Of a DNA stretch of 64,000 nucleotides, positions 1 through 9,430 are shown one piece after another. The DNA comes from Anaerolineales bacterium (GTDB lineage Bacteria; Chloroflexota; Anaerolineae; Anaerolineales; UBA11579), in NCBI GenBank assembly GCA_026129305.1, contig JAHCII010000008.1:24874-88873 (forward strand), read 5' to 3'. The notes beneath the pieces were generated by a model. That model saw only the letters and a list, made by a program, of their open reading frames with translations, was not told the origin of the DNA and did no database searches. How positions within the stretch are numbered: the first letter of the stretch is position 1; each line of letters opens with the position of its first letter. Position numbers and translations under genes: made by a program.

Positions 1-2
1 AA

Positions 3-153
3 AGCATCGGTTCCCGCTTGTGGCGCACAACGCATCACTATTGGTACCACCTGGGCGAAGCGCAAGCCATCCGCCAATTGCTGGGCCATACCGGCTTACC
101 GACCTTCGTGGGGGGACCAACACGGCAAGGCGCCCTACACTCCCGAACAGTAA
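3..153 (+). pseudogene. C-terminal fragment of a DinB-like protein, frame-shifted
   Basis: The first 110 bases read as a C-terminal segment containing HHYWYHLGEAQAIRQLLGHT followed by LPTFVG. This resembles the last helices of DinB/YfiT-like four-helix proteins, a family of putative metal-dependent transferases or hydrolases. At a run of six G (110-115) the homologous reading moves into another frame, where it continues GDQHGKAPYTPEQ and stops at 151-153. One G fewer would restore a continuous ending. The start lies outside the window. Either the gene is broken or the homopolymer is miscounted. The family assignment rests on a short segment and is tentative. Confidence 0.45.
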
Positions 154-175
154 TTTTGGCCTCATTTTGGTTCGC

Positions 176-181
176 TATAAT
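176..181 (+). promoter_or_regulatory. -10 element (TATAAT) for the SNase-like lipoprotein gene
   Basis: A perfect TATAAT lies 34 bases before the ATG at 216. No good -35 is visible. The resulting leader of about 28 nt carries an AAAGGA ribosome-binding site at 207-212. Confidence 0.55.
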
Positions 182-215
182 GGGATCAATCTTGATTGAC
201 TAAACCAAAGGAACT

Positions 216-791
216 ATGAAGACAAAAACCTTTTTGACACTTGCTTTGGCCGCTTTGCTGCTGGCCGCCTGCGGTTCCGGTCAGGCAGACCAGGATGCCG
301 TGAACACCCAGGTGGCGCTGCTGATGGAACAGCAAAACGCCGAAAACCAGGTTCCGATTGAAGAGGCGCCTGAGGCAACCCAACCAGCCCAAGACGGTCC
401 CGGCGTGCAGGGCGGCGTGCTGCTGCCCCCACTGCCCAGTGACGCAGGGTGTGTCCCCAACAGCACTCTGCGCGTGTTGGCGACTGTCACCGAAATCGTC
501 ACGGGTGACGCCATCATGGTACGTATAGAGGGCAGAGAGTGGGAAGTGCGCTACATCGGTATCGACTCAGGCGACCTGCCCACGGACGTGAACGCGCAAC
601 TGGTGGCTGGCAAAGAAGTCATGCTGATCAGCGACGAACAAGACACCGATGAATGGGGCCGCTTGCCCCGCTACGTAGTGGCCGACGGCGTCTTTGTCAA
701 TCTGGAATTGGTGCGCCGGGGTGCTGCCTTCGTCTCAGCGGAAGAGCCGAATACAGCCTGTGACAACGCCTTTGCACAGGCCGCGCCATAG
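216..791 (+). CDS. SNase-like (thermonuclease-fold) lipoprotein
   Basis: 191 aa. Residues 1-18 form a lipoprotein signal peptide ending in LLAAC, with lipidation at Cys19, so the protein is predicted to be membrane-anchored and extracytoplasmic. An acidic Gln/Pro-rich linker follows (about 22-75). Residues 86-180 resemble a staphylococcal nuclease-type OB fold: GDAIMV, VRYIGIDSGD, DEWGR, then an ADG..VN..LVRRG ending. Aligned to SNase, Arg35 and Arg87 are kept (Arg112, Arg149), but Glu43 is replaced by Asp120 and the loop after it is shortened by roughly a dozen residues. Nuclease activity is therefore doubtful; a weak nuclease or a binding-only fold are both possible. An AAAGGA site precedes the ATG. 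A shared terminator separates it from the convergent META gene. Confidence 0.75.
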   Translation: MKTKTFLTLALAALLLAACGSGQADQDAVNTQVALLMEQQNAENQVPIEEAPEATQPAQDGPGVQGGVLLPPLPSDAGCVPNSTLRVLATVTEIVTGDAIMVRIEGREWEVRYIGIDSGDLPTDVNAQLVAGKEVMLISDEQDTDEWGRLPRYVVADGVFVNLELVRRGAAFVSAEEPNTACDNAFAQAAP

Positions 792-806
792 ATTTCTGAC
801 AACAAC

Positions 807-840
807 AAAAAAGAGCCTCGTATGCACGAGGCTCTTTTTG
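807..840. terminator. Bidirectional rho-independent terminator
   Basis: Inverted repeat AAGAGCCTCG / CGAGGCTCTT with an A tract on the left and a T tract on the right. It lies between two convergent genes and can serve both. Confidence 0.85.
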
Positions 841-852
841 TATCCGATTGCC

Positions 853-1269
853 TTATTGGCGGATGAAGACCAGAGTGTATTCGTTGGACGTGATCGTCAG
901 CGTATCGCCGGAGATCTCGTAGCCGCTGGCGGCTTGCAAAGCCGCAAAAAAGCTTTGCTCCACCGCCATAATGTCCTCTTGGCAGGCCATCAGCGTGGAT
1001 ACCAGCGGCGAGAAGAGCAGGCTGCCGTCACGCGTGTCTGACTCATAGCTGCCGCCATAGCCGTTGCAGCCAGAAGAGCCGTTCACCTGGGTCTCATCAG
1101 CAAAGCTGAGCGTCACCGGCTGGCCTCCGAGCGCTTCACCGACCTGAGTGTTGCCATCCAGGCTTTGCAGCACCCAAGAGGTGCCTGCCAGTTCCTGCCC
1201 GGCCACTGGGGCGCAGGCAGCCAGAAGCAGCAAAAATCCAGACAGCAACACAAGCATGCGTACTTTCAT
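853..1269 (-). CDS. META/HslJ-domain lipoprotein
   Basis: 138 aa. A signal peptide with lipobox LLLAAC (Cys19) predicts a lipid-anchored envelope protein. The remainder is one META domain (HslJ/META family): the LAGTSWVL start, the SGCNGYGGSYE core, and the MACQ-ME.. segment are typical. Family members are associated with heat shock or antibiotic tolerance in other bacteria; no enzymatic activity is established and none is evident here. It is transcribed divergently from the ArnT-like gene and is apparently monocistronic, ending in the shared terminator. Confidence 0.85.
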   Translation of the reverse strand: MKVRMLVLLSGFLLLLAACAPVAGQELAGTSWVLQSLDGNTQVGEALGGQPVTLSFADETQVNGSSGCNGYGGSYESDTRDGSLLFSPLVSTLMACQEDIMAVEQSFFAALQAASGYEISGDTLTITSNEYTLVFIRQ

Positions 1270-1327
1270 GATTAAAATTCCATCCTTTCATAAGTATCTT
1301 ACTAACTAAACGCCAGCTTGCGCAATT

Positions 1328-1357
1328 TTGTTCCTGACAAAACTGGCAAGTTACAAT
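1328..1357 (+). promoter_or_regulatory. Promoter giving a leaderless transcript
   Basis: TTGTTC (1328-1333), an 18-bp spacer and TACAAT (1352-1357). Transcription would start at about 1364-1365, at the ATG at 1365. An upstream in-frame ATG at 1356 lies inside the -10 hexamer and so cannot be on this mRNA. Confidence 0.55.
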
Positions 1358-1364
1358 GCTGCCA

Positions 1365-2888
1365 ATGAATTCCCGACAATATCGCGTTTTGCTGGTTTGC
1401 CTCAGCCTGCTCGGCATGGCCGTGGTCTGGCTGGCCACAGCGACATTTGGCCCCGGGCTTTCCACCGACGGAGCTCGCTATCTATCGACGGCGGAAAGCC
1501 TTTTGGCTGGGCGGGGCTTGTTGGATTATTTCGGCCGGCCGCTGACCAATTGGCCGCCGCTGTATCCCCTGCTGCTGGCTGCTGCCAGCGGGCTGATGAA
1601 GACAGACGTGCTAGTCAGCGGTCAAGTCCTCAATATCCTGTGTTTTGGCGCCATCATCCTGCTCAGCGGCCGACTCTTTGAGCGCAGCCTGCCCAGCAAG
1701 GGCTGGGCGGCTGCCGCCAGCCTGCTGGTGGCCAGCTCGTTACCTTTCATTGAAGTCAGCGCCAACATCGCTTCCGATCCCCTGTTTGCGGCGTGCTTGT
1801 TAGGCTTCTTATTGGTGGCACAGAGCTACATGGAAAAACGCCAACCAGCGCAGTTCGCTGCCATGGCAGCTCTGGCCATCGCCAGCACTTTCCTGCGTTA
1901 CGCCGGAGTCTTGCTGATTGCCGGGGGGGCCTTGCTGGTGCTGCTGGCGTGGCGGTCGAACTGGCCTGCTGCCTGGACACGGGCGGCAGGCTTTGGCCTG
2001 GCCGCCAGCGCACCAATCGCCGCTTGGGCGCTGCTCTTCAACCTGCCCAACAGCAGCACACTGCTGGGCACACACCGCCCCGCCGAAGCCTGGACGAATT
2101 TCCTGGTGCTCTTCGAAAAAATGGGCGGCTGGTTTGTGCCGCTTAGCTGGGTAAACGGCCCGGCCGTGGCCCTGGCGCTGGTCGTCGCGCTTGCCGGCCT
2201 GCTGGCAGCGGGCCGCAAGCGCATCCCCGCTCTGCTGGCAGACTTGCAGAGCTCTGCCGTGCTGCCCTCGCTGGTGATGTTCCTGGTCTACGCCGGGGTG
2301 CTGATTTTCACCATCAGCACCAGCGAACACCGCGTGCCCGGCAGCCAGCGGCTGCATGTGCTGCTGCTGCCCATGTTCCTGGTGCTGGCTGTGACAGTCT
2401 TGCAGCGCATGCTTCCGCAGACGGACCGCAGACTGCTGTTGGCTGCACTGGTGTTCGTGATGCTGCTACCGGTGTATCGAGTGCAAGCTTATGTGCGCGC
2501 CTCACTGCATGAGGGTGACGTCAGCTTTTACAACTTATACAACACCCGCACCATCCGCCAGTCGGACATTATGGCCTATTTGCAATCCGAGCCCTTTGAG
2601 GATGATGTGGTGGTGTACAGCAATAACGAAGCCGCGGCCTGGTTCTACCTGCGTCAATGGATCCGGCGCCTGCCGCGCTATGAAGTGGACCTGGACGAAG
2701 ACGCGGCCTCAGCCATCCAAAGCTTTGCGGGGTGGCCCGACCAGGACGAGCAGGCCGTGCTGATCTGGTTTGAACGCGACCTGGATTACAAAGACCAGGT
2801 GCCTACGCCAGATGAAATGGCACAGCACTTGGTCTTGCGCGTATTGTTCACCGGGCGTTATGGGGATGTGTATTCGCTAAGCGATTAG
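1365..2888 (+). CDS. Polytopic membrane protein, ArnT/GT39-like glycosyltransferase candidate
   Basis: 507 aa from the ATG at 1365. About ten to twelve hydrophobic segments run from residue 5 to 380, followed by a soluble C-terminal domain of about 120 residues. The first extracytoplasmic loop has an STDGARYLSTAESLLAGRG stretch followed by LTNWPPLYPLLLA, the arrangement seen in polyprenyl-phosphate-sugar transferases (PMT/ArnT, GT39/GT83), where a loop Asp is catalytic. That supports a lipid-linked sugar transferase, but acceptor and donor cannot be read. The stop codon overlaps that of the convergent PHP-domain gene by 4 bp. Confidence 0.6.
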   Translation: MNSRQYRVLLVCLSLLGMAVVWLATATFGPGLSTDGARYLSTAESLLAGRGLLDYFGRPLTNWPPLYPLLLAAASGLMKTDVLVSGQVLNILCFGAIILLSGRLFERSLPSKGWAAAASLLVASSLPFIEVSANIASDPLFAACLLGFLLVAQSYMEKRQPAQFAAMAALAIASTFLRYAGVLLIAGGALLVLLAWRSNWPAAWTRAAGFGLAASAPIAAWALLFNLPNSSTLLGTHRPAEAWTNFLVLFEKMGGWFVPLSWVNGPAVALALVVALAGLLAAGRKRIPALLADLQSSAVLPSLVMFLVYAGVLIFTISTSEHRVPGSQRLHVLLLPMFLVLAVTVLQRMLPQTDRRLLLAALVFVMLLPVYRVQAYVRASLHEGDVSFYNLYNTRTIRQSDIMAYLQSEPFEDDVVVYSNNEAAAWFYLRQWIRRLPRYEVDLDEDAASAIQSFAGWPDQDEQAVLIWFERDLDYKDQVPTPDEMAQHLVLRVLFTGRYGDVYSLSD

Positions 2889-4750
2889 TGCTCGGGCTCT
2901 TCCGCGGCCGGCCCATCCTGCGGCACGAATTCCGTCCAAGGTCCATGAATGCCATCTTCAGTGACGCCGAAGTAATAACGCAGATCACCATCCACGCGCT
3001 GCACCAAGTCAAAACGCCGCTGCTTGTACTGGGTATGCGCTTTTAATAAGCCGAAGTTGCCGCGCCAATCGGCAGCGGGGTTCGGCTGCAGTTCAGCATA
3101 AGCCTTGATGGCGTAGTGCCACAGTTTGCGGGCCGATTTTTCCGTGACGTTGTTGACCACCATGCCGTTGCGCAGGTCACGCACCACATAATATGAGGCG
3201 CCATCGCGCTGCTCCATGCTGACGACTTCGACCCCGGTACGGGGTGCGTCTTGCGCCGGGGGTGGCGCCTCCGGACGCGGCCGGGCCGGCTTGGCCACCG
3301 CCGGTTTGCTGCGGGCGGCGGGTGGCTTGGTGGCCGCGCCGTTACGGCTCGTCTTGCGCCCCACACGCTCTTCACGCGCCGGGGGTGCTGGTTCAGGCTC
3401 TGCCTGCTTGGCGATCAGACGTACGATTTCATCGCGCACGGCCAGGCCGGTTTCCGCCTCCGAGCGAATATAGATCTTGTTGTCGTCAATGGCGTACGGC
3501 CGTTCATCCCCGCGCGGCACCAGGATACGGATGATGTCCTTGCCGCCGGATTTATGCACATCCACTGTGCAGTGCAGTTCCGGGCTGATGCGCTGGCTGA
3601 TCTCTTTCTGCAGGCGTCGTACCGCCATACCGGCCACGCGCACTCCGGCCACCGGCCGGCGCGGGTCGTTGCTGACGCCAATAAACAGCGAACCACCGTT
3701 GGTGTTGGCGAAAGCGCATACATCCGCAATCACATCATTCAGGCGTGCCCCGCGCAGGCTCTCATGGAATTCCTGCACGATGTTGCTGCCCTCTTCGCGA
3801 GCGGCCTGCACGAAGTCGAAGGCAGGCTCTTTGTCCCTGGTCTGGCGCTTGCCGACCCGGGGCCGGGTGCGGGCAAAGTCATTGCCCTCAAACAGCTCCT
3901 TGAGGGCCGCAAAGCTGCGTTCCGGCAGCAGGGCTTCAGTGACGCGGCCGCCGATGCCCAGGTTGGCACGACGCACGGGATCATTGTCCAGGCGGTGGGC
4001 ATCTGAGCCCTGAATGCAGTGCATGCGCCGCGGGTATTCGGGTTTGCTGCCGCTGAAGAAGGCCGCCGTGGAAAAGCGCCCGCGTTTCTCCAGGTCTGTG
4101 ATCTCGAGGGCGTGCAAATGCGGGTCCTGGGTATAGGCGATCTTGGTCTGCCCGCCAAATTTAATACCGCGCATGGCGACACCATTACTGGAATTGGCAT
4201 GAGCGGCAATCGCCAACCCGCCGGCCTCATGGATGGCATGGTAGGCTGTAAGCACATCCGCAGAGGCGCCCACCGTGACCGAACCATCCTCCAGTTGGTT
4301 GGCAGGAACATTCAGATCCAAGAGGATATATTCCAGCTCACGCAGCGATTTATCAGGCGGGAAAATGCCCAAAATGTGAAAACCGAAGGTGGCGGTAAAT
4401 TCAAAGCCCGGCAGGACCAGCACTTTGCTGACCAGGCGTTCAAATTCTTGCAGGCGCTGTTCCTCTTCGGGCAGGATGCGTTTGAGCGAGCGCAGCAAAC
4501 GCAGCTGCTCCATCTCCGCTTCCATGGCCCGGCAGCCCGCCACGGTGTTGTGGTCGGTCAGGGCGATGATGTCCAGGTCACGTGCCTCGGCCCGACGCAA
4601 AATATCCAGATAGCTGGCTTCGGGATTCTGATAATCGCTGGATGCCGGGGTGTGAATATGCAAGTCCATGGAATACCAGTTCATGGACGGGTGTGAGCTG
4701 TCGTTGTTTTTTGCTTGTGTTTTCTTTTGTAATAGGTTTTTAGGCCACAT
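2885..4750 (-). CDS. PHP-domain / AlbA_2 (Schlafen-like) fusion protein
   Basis: 621 aa. Residues about 27-290 are a PHP phosphoesterase domain: [19 protein letters not shown], the GFEF segment, AIAAHAN and the final GSDAH provide the usual His/Asp/Glu metal ligands. Residues about 320-450 match the AlbA_2/Schlafen-type nucleic-acid-binding domain ([35 protein letters not shown]). A basic Pro/Ala-rich linker and a C-terminal domain of about 100 residues rich in Tyr/Arg (510-621) follow. A PHP plus AlbA_2 pairing suggests a nucleic-acid-linked phosphoesterase, but the substrate is unknown. It is the last gene of the tpx-hsp20-lon-regulator operon, 9 bp after the regulator stop, with a GGGAGG site inside the preceding gene end. 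Confidence 0.75.
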   Translation of the reverse strand: MWPKNLLQKKTQAKNNDSSHPSMNWYSMDLHIHTPASSDYQNPEASYLDILRRAEARDLDIIALTDHNTVAGCRAMEAEMEQLRLLRSLKRILPEEEQRLQEFERLVSKVLVLPGFEFTATFGFHILGIFPPDKSLRELEYILLDLNVPANQLEDGSVTVGASADVLTAYHAIHEAGGLAIAAHANSSNGVAMRGIKFGGQTKIAYTQDPHLHALEITDLEKRGRFSTAAFFSGSKPEYPRRMHCIQGSDAHRLDNDPVRRANLGIGGRVTEALLPERSFAALKELFEGNDFARTRPRVGKRQTRDKEPAFDFVQAAREEGSNIVQEFHESLRGARLNDVIADVCAFANTNGGSLFIGVSNDPRRPVAGVRVAGMAVRRLQKEISQRISPELHCTVDVHKSGGKDIIRILVPRGDERPYAIDDNKIYIRSEAETGLAVRDEIVRLIAKQAEPEPAPPAREERVGRKTSRNGAATKPPAARSKPAVAKPARPRPEAPPPAQDAPRTGVEVVSMEQRDGASYYVVRDLRNGMVVNNVTEKSARKLWHYAIKAYAELQPNPAADWRGNFGLLKAHTQYKQRRFDLVQRVDGDLRYYFGVTEDGIHGPWTEFVPQDGPAAEEPEH

Positions 4751-4759
4751 AAATATACT

Positions 4760-5125
4760 CTAGCCTCCCTGCACCCCTTGAGACTCTAACAGGTCTAGCA
4801 AGGCGCCGGGGGAATATGGTTTCATCAAAAATGCGTTCGCGCCAGCCTGGTGGGCATTTTGCCGGTAATCCATGCCGGAAGAAAGGATCACGAACAGGTT
4901 TTTGAGGTTGTGGTCTGCGCGTATCTTACCCAGTAAATCCAATCCATTGCCGTCTTGCAAGTTTACATCCAGCAGCACGGCATCGGGCTTTTCGGCGCGC
5001 AGAACTTCGATGAGGGTTTGAGGGTCACTCAGGCAGGTCGTCTGGTGGCCTTCCAAGAGCAGAACCTGCTGCAGCAGTTCAAGCAACAGCGGTTCGTCTT
5101 CCAGTAGAACGATGTGCTTAGGCAT
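4760..5125 (-). CDS. Single-domain response regulator (receiver only)
   Basis: 121 aa from [11 protein letters not shown]. CheY-like receiver with the acidic pair (Glu9-Asp10), phospho-acceptor Asp53 in [11 protein letters not shown], Ser82/83 in the switch position and Lys102 in MKPYSP. There is no output domain and no histidine kinase nearby, so it presumably acts by protein contact. Its ATG lies inside the last codons of lon (8-bp overlap), implying translational coupling. An upstream extension is open in this frame but only overlaps lon, so the internal start is preferred. Confidence 0.85.
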   Translation of the reverse strand: MPKHIVLLEDEPLLLELLQQVLLLEGHQTTCLSDPQTLIEVLRAEKPDAVLLDVNLQDGNGLDLLGKIRADHNLKNLFVILSSGMDYRQNAHQAGANAFLMKPYSPGALLDLLESQGVQGG

Positions 5126-7718
5126 GGGGCGCAGGCGCAGTGCTGGGCTTGCGTTTGGCTCCATTGGCCTGCTCGCGGCCGGGTTTGGCTGATCGGGTTG
5201 CCAGGGCGAACTCCAGCACTTCGTCCATGGTGCGGACGAAATGGAAGGTGATTTTGTCACGCACCTCTTTGGGCAGCTCTTCCAGGTCGACCTGGTTGCG
5301 TTCGGGCAGGATCACGGTCCTGATGCCGGCACGGTGGGCGGCCAGGACCTTCTCTTTGATGCCGCCGACTGGCATGACTTGGCCGCGCAGCGTAATTTCA
5401 CCGGTCATGCTGACATGCGGCTTGAGCGGCCGGCCGGTGAGCAGCGAAACCAGCGCGGTGACCATCGTGACGCCGGCCGAGGGACCGTCCTTGGGCTGGG
5501 CACCCGCAGGCACATGCAAGTGCAGGTCGGTCTTCTGAAAGAAGTCAGCATCAATACCCAACTTCTCAGCCCGGGAGCGCACGAAAGACAAGGCGGCCTT
5601 GGCTGACTCCTGCATCACATCACCCAGCTGGCCGGAAAGCTGAAAACCCTTGCTGCCCGGCATACGCGTGGCTTCAATGAACAGCACATCGCCGCCACTG
5701 GGCGTCCAAGACAGGCCAGTCACCACGCCAGGCATGGCAGTACGCTTGGCAATATCTTCGGTGTGGTAGAACTTGGGAGGGCCCAAGTATTCACGCACCA
5801 ACTCAGGAGTGATATTGACGGATTTCACCACGCCTTCGGCGATCTTGGTGACCACTTTGCGACACACCGCGCCGATCTGGCGCTCCAGATTGCGCACGCC
5901 CGCCTCACGGGTATAGGAGCGGATCAGGCTGCGCAGCGCTTGAGGGCTGAACTTGGCCTCGCCCTTGCGCAGGCCGTTCTCGGCCAGCTGGCGGGGCACC
6001 AGGTAGCCTTTGGCGATCGCCAGCTTGTCGTTCTCGGTGTAGCTCGAGAGACGAATGATCTCCATGCGGTCGCGCAGTGGTCCGGGGATCGATTCCAGCG
6101 AATTGGCGGTAGTGATGAACATGACCTGCGAGAGGTCAAAGGCCACTTCCAGATAATGGTCACGGAATTCGTTGTTTTGTTCGGGGTCCAAGACCTCCAG
6201 CAAAGCCGAGGACGGGTCGCCGCGGAAATCGTTGCCCAGCTTGTCAACTTCGTCGAGCATGAAGACCGGGTTGCGCGTCTCCACCCGGCGCAGGGCTTGC
6301 ATGATGCGGCCGGGCAGCGCGCCGATGTAAGTGCGGCGGTGGCCACGAATTTCGGCTTCGTCACGCACGCCGCCCAGCGAAATGCGCACAAACTCACGCC
6401 CCAGCGCGTGGGCGATGGAGTGGCCCAGTGAGGTCTTGCCAACGCCGGGCGGGCCGACAAAGCACAGAATGACCCCTTCCCGCTCGCGACGCAGCGTGTC
6501 CTTGCGCGCGGCTTTGCCCAGCTCGCCAGCGCGCTCGTGGCGCAGCTTGCGCACAGCCAAGTATTCTAAAATGCGCTCTTTTACGTCGCTGAGGCCGAAG
6601 TGGTCTCGGTCGAGCACTTTGCGGGCGTGGAGGATATCCAGGTTGTCGTCTGATGACTTGGACCAGGGCAGCGCCACCAGCCAATCGAGATAAGTGCGGA
6701 TCACGCCGTACTCAGCAGCCGCGGTGTTCAACTTGGAGAGCCGGTCGAGCTCACGGCGGGCTTGTTTGTCAGCCTCTTCAGGCATCTTTGCCGCATCAAT
6801 CTTCTTACGCAGCTCTTCCACTTCGGCGGCGGTCTCATCGGTTTCACCCAACTCGCGCTGGATGGCTTTAAGCTGCTCGCGCAGGAAGTAATCGCGCTGC
6901 ATGCCCTCGATCTCAGAACGCGCTTCGTTCTGAATGCGCTGGCCAACTTCGAGCACTTCGATTTCACGGGTCAGAAATTCGACCAGCTTCTGCAGTTTGT
7001 CACGCAGCGAGTCGTATTCCAAGACCTGCTGGGCATCCGCCAAGTCCATGCGCTGCAAATTGGCGATCAGATAGACCGTTTGCAGTGGATTTTCAATCTC
7101 CAGGATCGAGGAGATCAATTCCTGGGGGATGCTGCCAATCAGTTCAGCAATGCGCTCGAACTGGCTGCGCACACTGCGGGCCAGTGCTTCGATTTCCAGA
7201 TTCTGCTCGCTGATCTCCGGATAAGCCTCGACTTTGGCCTTGAGGTACGGTTCGCTGGCCACGAATTCGCCGATGCGGATGCGCGAGAGTCCCTGAACCA
7301 GCAGGCGGATGGTGCCATCTGGGGAACGGAAGAGGCGATGAACCGAGGCCAGAGTGCCGACACGATACAGGTCTTCCGGCCCGGGGTTTTCTTTTTCAGG
7401 GTCTTTGGAAGCGACCAGGCCCACCAGGCGGCTGCCAGAGACCGCATCATCCACCAGGCGGATGGAGCGCGGCTGCCCGATCGTCAGCGGCACACCGGTT
7501 TGCGGATAGACCACCACCCCACGCAGCGGCAGGATGGGCAGTTCCGCCGGGACTTCCGTACCCTCTGCTTGGCCATTCCCGCTGGGGTCAGCGTCGTCTT
7601 TACCGGGCACGACCTTGGTCACAGTTGGCCCCAGCAAGACCTCATACAGCTCCGCCTCGCCATTGGTCTCGTTCCATTCCCAATCGGCGTTCAAATCATC
7701 CCACCAATCAATAGGCAT
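5118..7718 (-). CDS. lon: ATP-dependent Lon protease
   Basis: 866 aa, somewhat longer than typical LonA because of an acidic N-terminal extension of about 60 residues. Order: LON substrate-recognition domain (about 60-265), coiled region, AAA+ module with Walker [11 protein letters not shown] and Walker [10 protein letters not shown], then the protease domain with catalytic Ser747 (KDGPSAG) and Lys788 (GGIKEK). It degrades misfolded and regulatory proteins in the cytoplasm. The ATG overlaps the hsp20 stop by one base (TAATG), so chaperone and protease are translationally coupled. Confidence 0.97.
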   Translation of the reverse strand: MPIDWWDDLNADWEWNETNGEAELYEVLLGPTVTKVVPGKDDADPSGNGQAEGTEVPAELPILPLRGVVVYPQTGVPLTIGQPRSIRLVDDAVSGSRLVGLVASKDPEKENPGPEDLYRVGTLASVHRLFRSPDGTIRLLVQGLSRIRIGEFVASEPYLKAKVEAYPEISEQNLEIEALARSVRSQFERIAELIGSIPQELISSILEIENPLQTVYLIANLQRMDLADAQQVLEYDSLRDKLQKLVEFLTREIEVLEVGQRIQNEARSEIEGMQRDYFLREQLKAIQRELGETDETAAEVEELRKKIDAAKMPEEADKQARRELDRLSKLNTAAAEYGVIRTYLDWLVALPWSKSSDDNLDILHARKVLDRDHFGLSDVKERILEYLAVRKLRHERAGELGKAARKDTLRREREGVILCFVGPPGVGKTSLGHSIAHALGREFVRISLGGVRDEAEIRGHRRTYIGALPGRIMQALRRVETRNPVFMLDEVDKLGNDFRGDPSSALLEVLDPEQNNEFRDHYLEVAFDLSQVMFITTANSLESIPGPLRDRMEIIRLSSYTENDKLAIAKGYLVPRQLAENGLRKGEAKFSPQALRSLIRSYTREAGVRNLERQIGAVCRKVVTKIAEGVVKSVNITPELVREYLGPPKFYHTEDIAKRTAMPGVVTGLSWTPSGGDVLFIEATRMPGSKGFQLSGQLGDVMQESAKAALSFVRSRAEKLGIDADFFQKTDLHLHVPAGAQPKDGPSAGVTMVTALVSLLTGRPLKPHVSMTGEITLRGQVMPVGGIKEKVLAAHRAGIRTVILPERNQVDLEELPKEVRDKITFHFVRTMDEVLEFALATRSAKPGREQANGAKRKPSTAPAPHA

Positions 7719-8122
7719 TAGCGGCTGCCCACCTTGGGCAAGGTGACCAGCAAAAAGCCGTCAGCGTATTCCGCAGTGATGTGATCACTGTCCACTTCGG
7801 CAGGCAGGTCGAGCACGGAAAGGAAATCCCCATAGCGTACTTCGAGCTGGTGATAGGCGCCTTGCTGGCTGGGCGGCTGGCGCAACCCGTACAAAGCCAG
7901 TTGGCGTCCCTCCACCGCAATATGCAATTCGGCGTCCTGCATCCCGGCAATTTCCATGCGCACCACCAAGGTCTTGTCAGTTTCCTGCAGGTCGGTAGGC
8001 GGACGCCAGAGGTGCGGCCGCGACTTCCACTGCCGCGTCACTGTGGTGACGCGGAAATGCACTTCCTGGGGTTCGCTCCAGGAAGTGGAAGACTGCCGAA
8101 TGGTTAGCTCGCCCCGGCGCAT
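7718..8122 (-). CDS. Small heat-shock protein (Hsp20/alpha-crystallin)
   Basis: 134 aa. The alpha-crystallin domain spans about 38-132: [23 protein letters not shown], a central beta sandwich, and the ending [12 protein letters not shown] with the conserved G-x-L. The C-terminal I-x-I oligomerisation tail is essentially absent, since the protein ends three residues after LPKV. An ATP-independent holdase placed between the peroxidase and Lon fits a proteostasis operon in which clients are held and then degraded. It starts 9 bp after the tpx stop. Confidence 0.9.
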   Translation of the reverse strand: MRRGELTIRQSSTSWSEPQEVHFRVTTVTRQWKSRPHLWRPPTDLQETDKTLVVRMEIAGMQDAELHIAVEGRQLALYGLRQPPSQQGAYHQLEVRYGDFLSVLDLPAEVDSDHITAEYADGFLLVTLPKVGSR

Positions 8123-8131
8123 GCTGATCGC

Positions 8132-8647
8132 CTAGAGCACTCCGCGAGCGGCGGCCAGCACGGCCTCAAAGTCCGGTGAATCGCCCAAGGCAGGCATATA
8201 GTCGGAATAGACCACTTTGCCCTCTTTGTCCACGACGAAGACAGCGCGGCGCAGGATGCGGCGCTCTTTAACCAGCACACCGTACTTCTCGCCAAAGTTG
8301 GTGTCGTAGGCATCAGAGACGACCTCGACCTTATCGACGCCGCTGGCGGCGCACCAACTCTTCAGCGAGAACGGCAGATCGGCACTGATCCCATAGATGA
8401 CCACATCCTCACCCAAGGCTGCCGCTTCTTCATTAAAGCGGCGCGTCTCGGCATCGCAAACGCCAGTGGCCAGCGAAGGCAGAGAGGCGATAATGCGCAC
8501 CTTGCCCTGAGTGCTTTCCAGCGCCTTGACTTGGTTCCAGTCGTGGTCGTGGACGGTGAATTCCGGGGCATTCTGGCCGACTTCAATGTCGGGACCAATG
8601 ACAGTTACATCCTTGCCCCCCAGCTGCAATAAACCAGTTCTTTCCAT
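8132..8647 (-). CDS. tpx: Thiol peroxidase (Tpx-type atypical 2-Cys peroxiredoxin)
   Basis: 171 aa. The peroxidatic site is PSLATGVCDAETRRFN, with Cys64 and the preceding Thr61. The resolving Cys99 lies in KSWCAASG, the spacing of the Tpx subfamily. It reduces alkyl hydroperoxides and H2O2 in the cytoplasm using thioredoxin. AGGAG at good spacing precedes the ATG. It is the first gene of the minus-strand operon continuing with hsp20 and lon, which suggests oxidative or heat stress control, although no operator is recognisable upstream. Confidence 0.93.
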   Translation of the reverse strand: MERTGLLQLGGKDVTVIGPDIEVGQNAPEFTVHDHDWNQVKALESTQGKVRIIASLPSLATGVCDAETRRFNEEAAALGEDVVIYGISADLPFSLKSWCAASGVDKVEVVSDAYDTNFGEKYGVLVKERRILRRAVFVVDKEGKVVYSDYMPALGDSPDFEAVLAAARGVL

Positions 8648-8751
8648 ATATAGTGCTCCTCAATTGAAGAAAGATTATTAGTGCTCAGGTATTGTACCCA
8701 GCTTCCCTATTGCGCACGTAAGAAAAGCATCAGATGTACCAGCGAAGGTGC

Positions 8752-8757
8752 TAGAAT
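8752..8757 (+). promoter_or_regulatory. -10 element (TAGAAT), leaderless start
   Basis: TAGAAT ends 7 bases before the ATG at 8765. No Shine-Dalgarno sequence is present. It would drive the four-gene membrane operon to 13168. Confidence 0.5.
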
Positions 8758-8764
8758 CGCCGCC

Positions 8765-9430
8765 ATGCTGCCCGACTACTGGCTCTTATTGGCCCTGGTA
8801 TTTGCCGGCGGGTTTGCCGCCCTGATCCTGCAACAAGCCCGATCACAAAGCGACTCCAGCCAGTCCCGGTTGGGCAGCGGCCTCCTGGCTTTGGCGTTCT
8901 TGCTGGGGGTGCAGATCGGGCTGCGCTTCGAACTCAATGAAACCCTGGTGAAGCTGTTTTATTGGGGCCGAGGCATGCTGCTGGTCGCCTGGCTGGGCCA
9001 CGGCTACGCGAGACTGGCCCTGCCCGGGAACAGCCTGCTGAGGAAATTGACTCCAGCCCTGTTGGCTGTTTCCGCCGTGGCCTTGGCGCTGGCCATGAGC
9101 ACTCAACTGACCCAGGCGCAAACCTGGTACGCCCCAGCCCAGCCGATCTACAGCCAGCTGGGCGACCTGTTGGCTACCAACCGCCCCACGCGCTGGCTGG
9201 CTCTGGCGCTGAACCTGTACGGATTGTCCGCAGTGGGCGCGGTCGTATGGCTGGCCCGTGGCCAAGGAACGCGCAACTTCTGGGCGGACCTTCTGGCGTT
9301 GCTCGCACTCGGCTTGCTGGCCTTTGCCTGGGCGACGCCCAGCCCCGAACTGCCCCGTCTGTACACACTAGAGCTGGTACCGCCGTTCCTGCTGTTTGCC
9401 GCCTGGCGGCTGAGGCAACAAACCCGATGA
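8765..9430 (+). CDS. Polytopic membrane protein of unknown function
   Basis: 221 aa, with about seven hydrophobic segments and short loops rich in Gln, Ser and Arg. No catalytic motif is recognisable. First gene of an operon whose next gene starts within its stop codon (ATGA, 9427-9430). An upstream in-frame ATG at 8681 exists but lies before the -10 hexamer at 8752, so the leaderless start at 8765 is preferred. A role alongside the downstream membrane proteins is likely but undefined. Confidence 0.6.
   Translation: MLPDYWLLLALVFAGGFAALILQQARSQSDSSQSRLGSGLLALAFLLGVQIGLRFELNETLVKLFYWGRGMLLVAWLGHGYARLALPGNSLLRKLTPALLAVSAVALALAMSTQLTQAQTWYAPAQPIYSQLGDLLATNRPTRWLALALNLYGLSAVGAVVWLARGQGTRNFWADLLALLALGLLAFAWATPSPELPRLYTLELVPPFLLFAAWRLRQQTR

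Noticed and set aside
5126..5260. Longer start for the first response regulator
   Set aside because: Lies wholly within lon; the receiver domain begins at the ATG at 5125.
8962..9426. Upstream extension of the 468-aa membrane protein gene
   Set aside because: Overlaps the previous membrane gene out of frame; the ATGA overlap at 9427 is the typical operon start.
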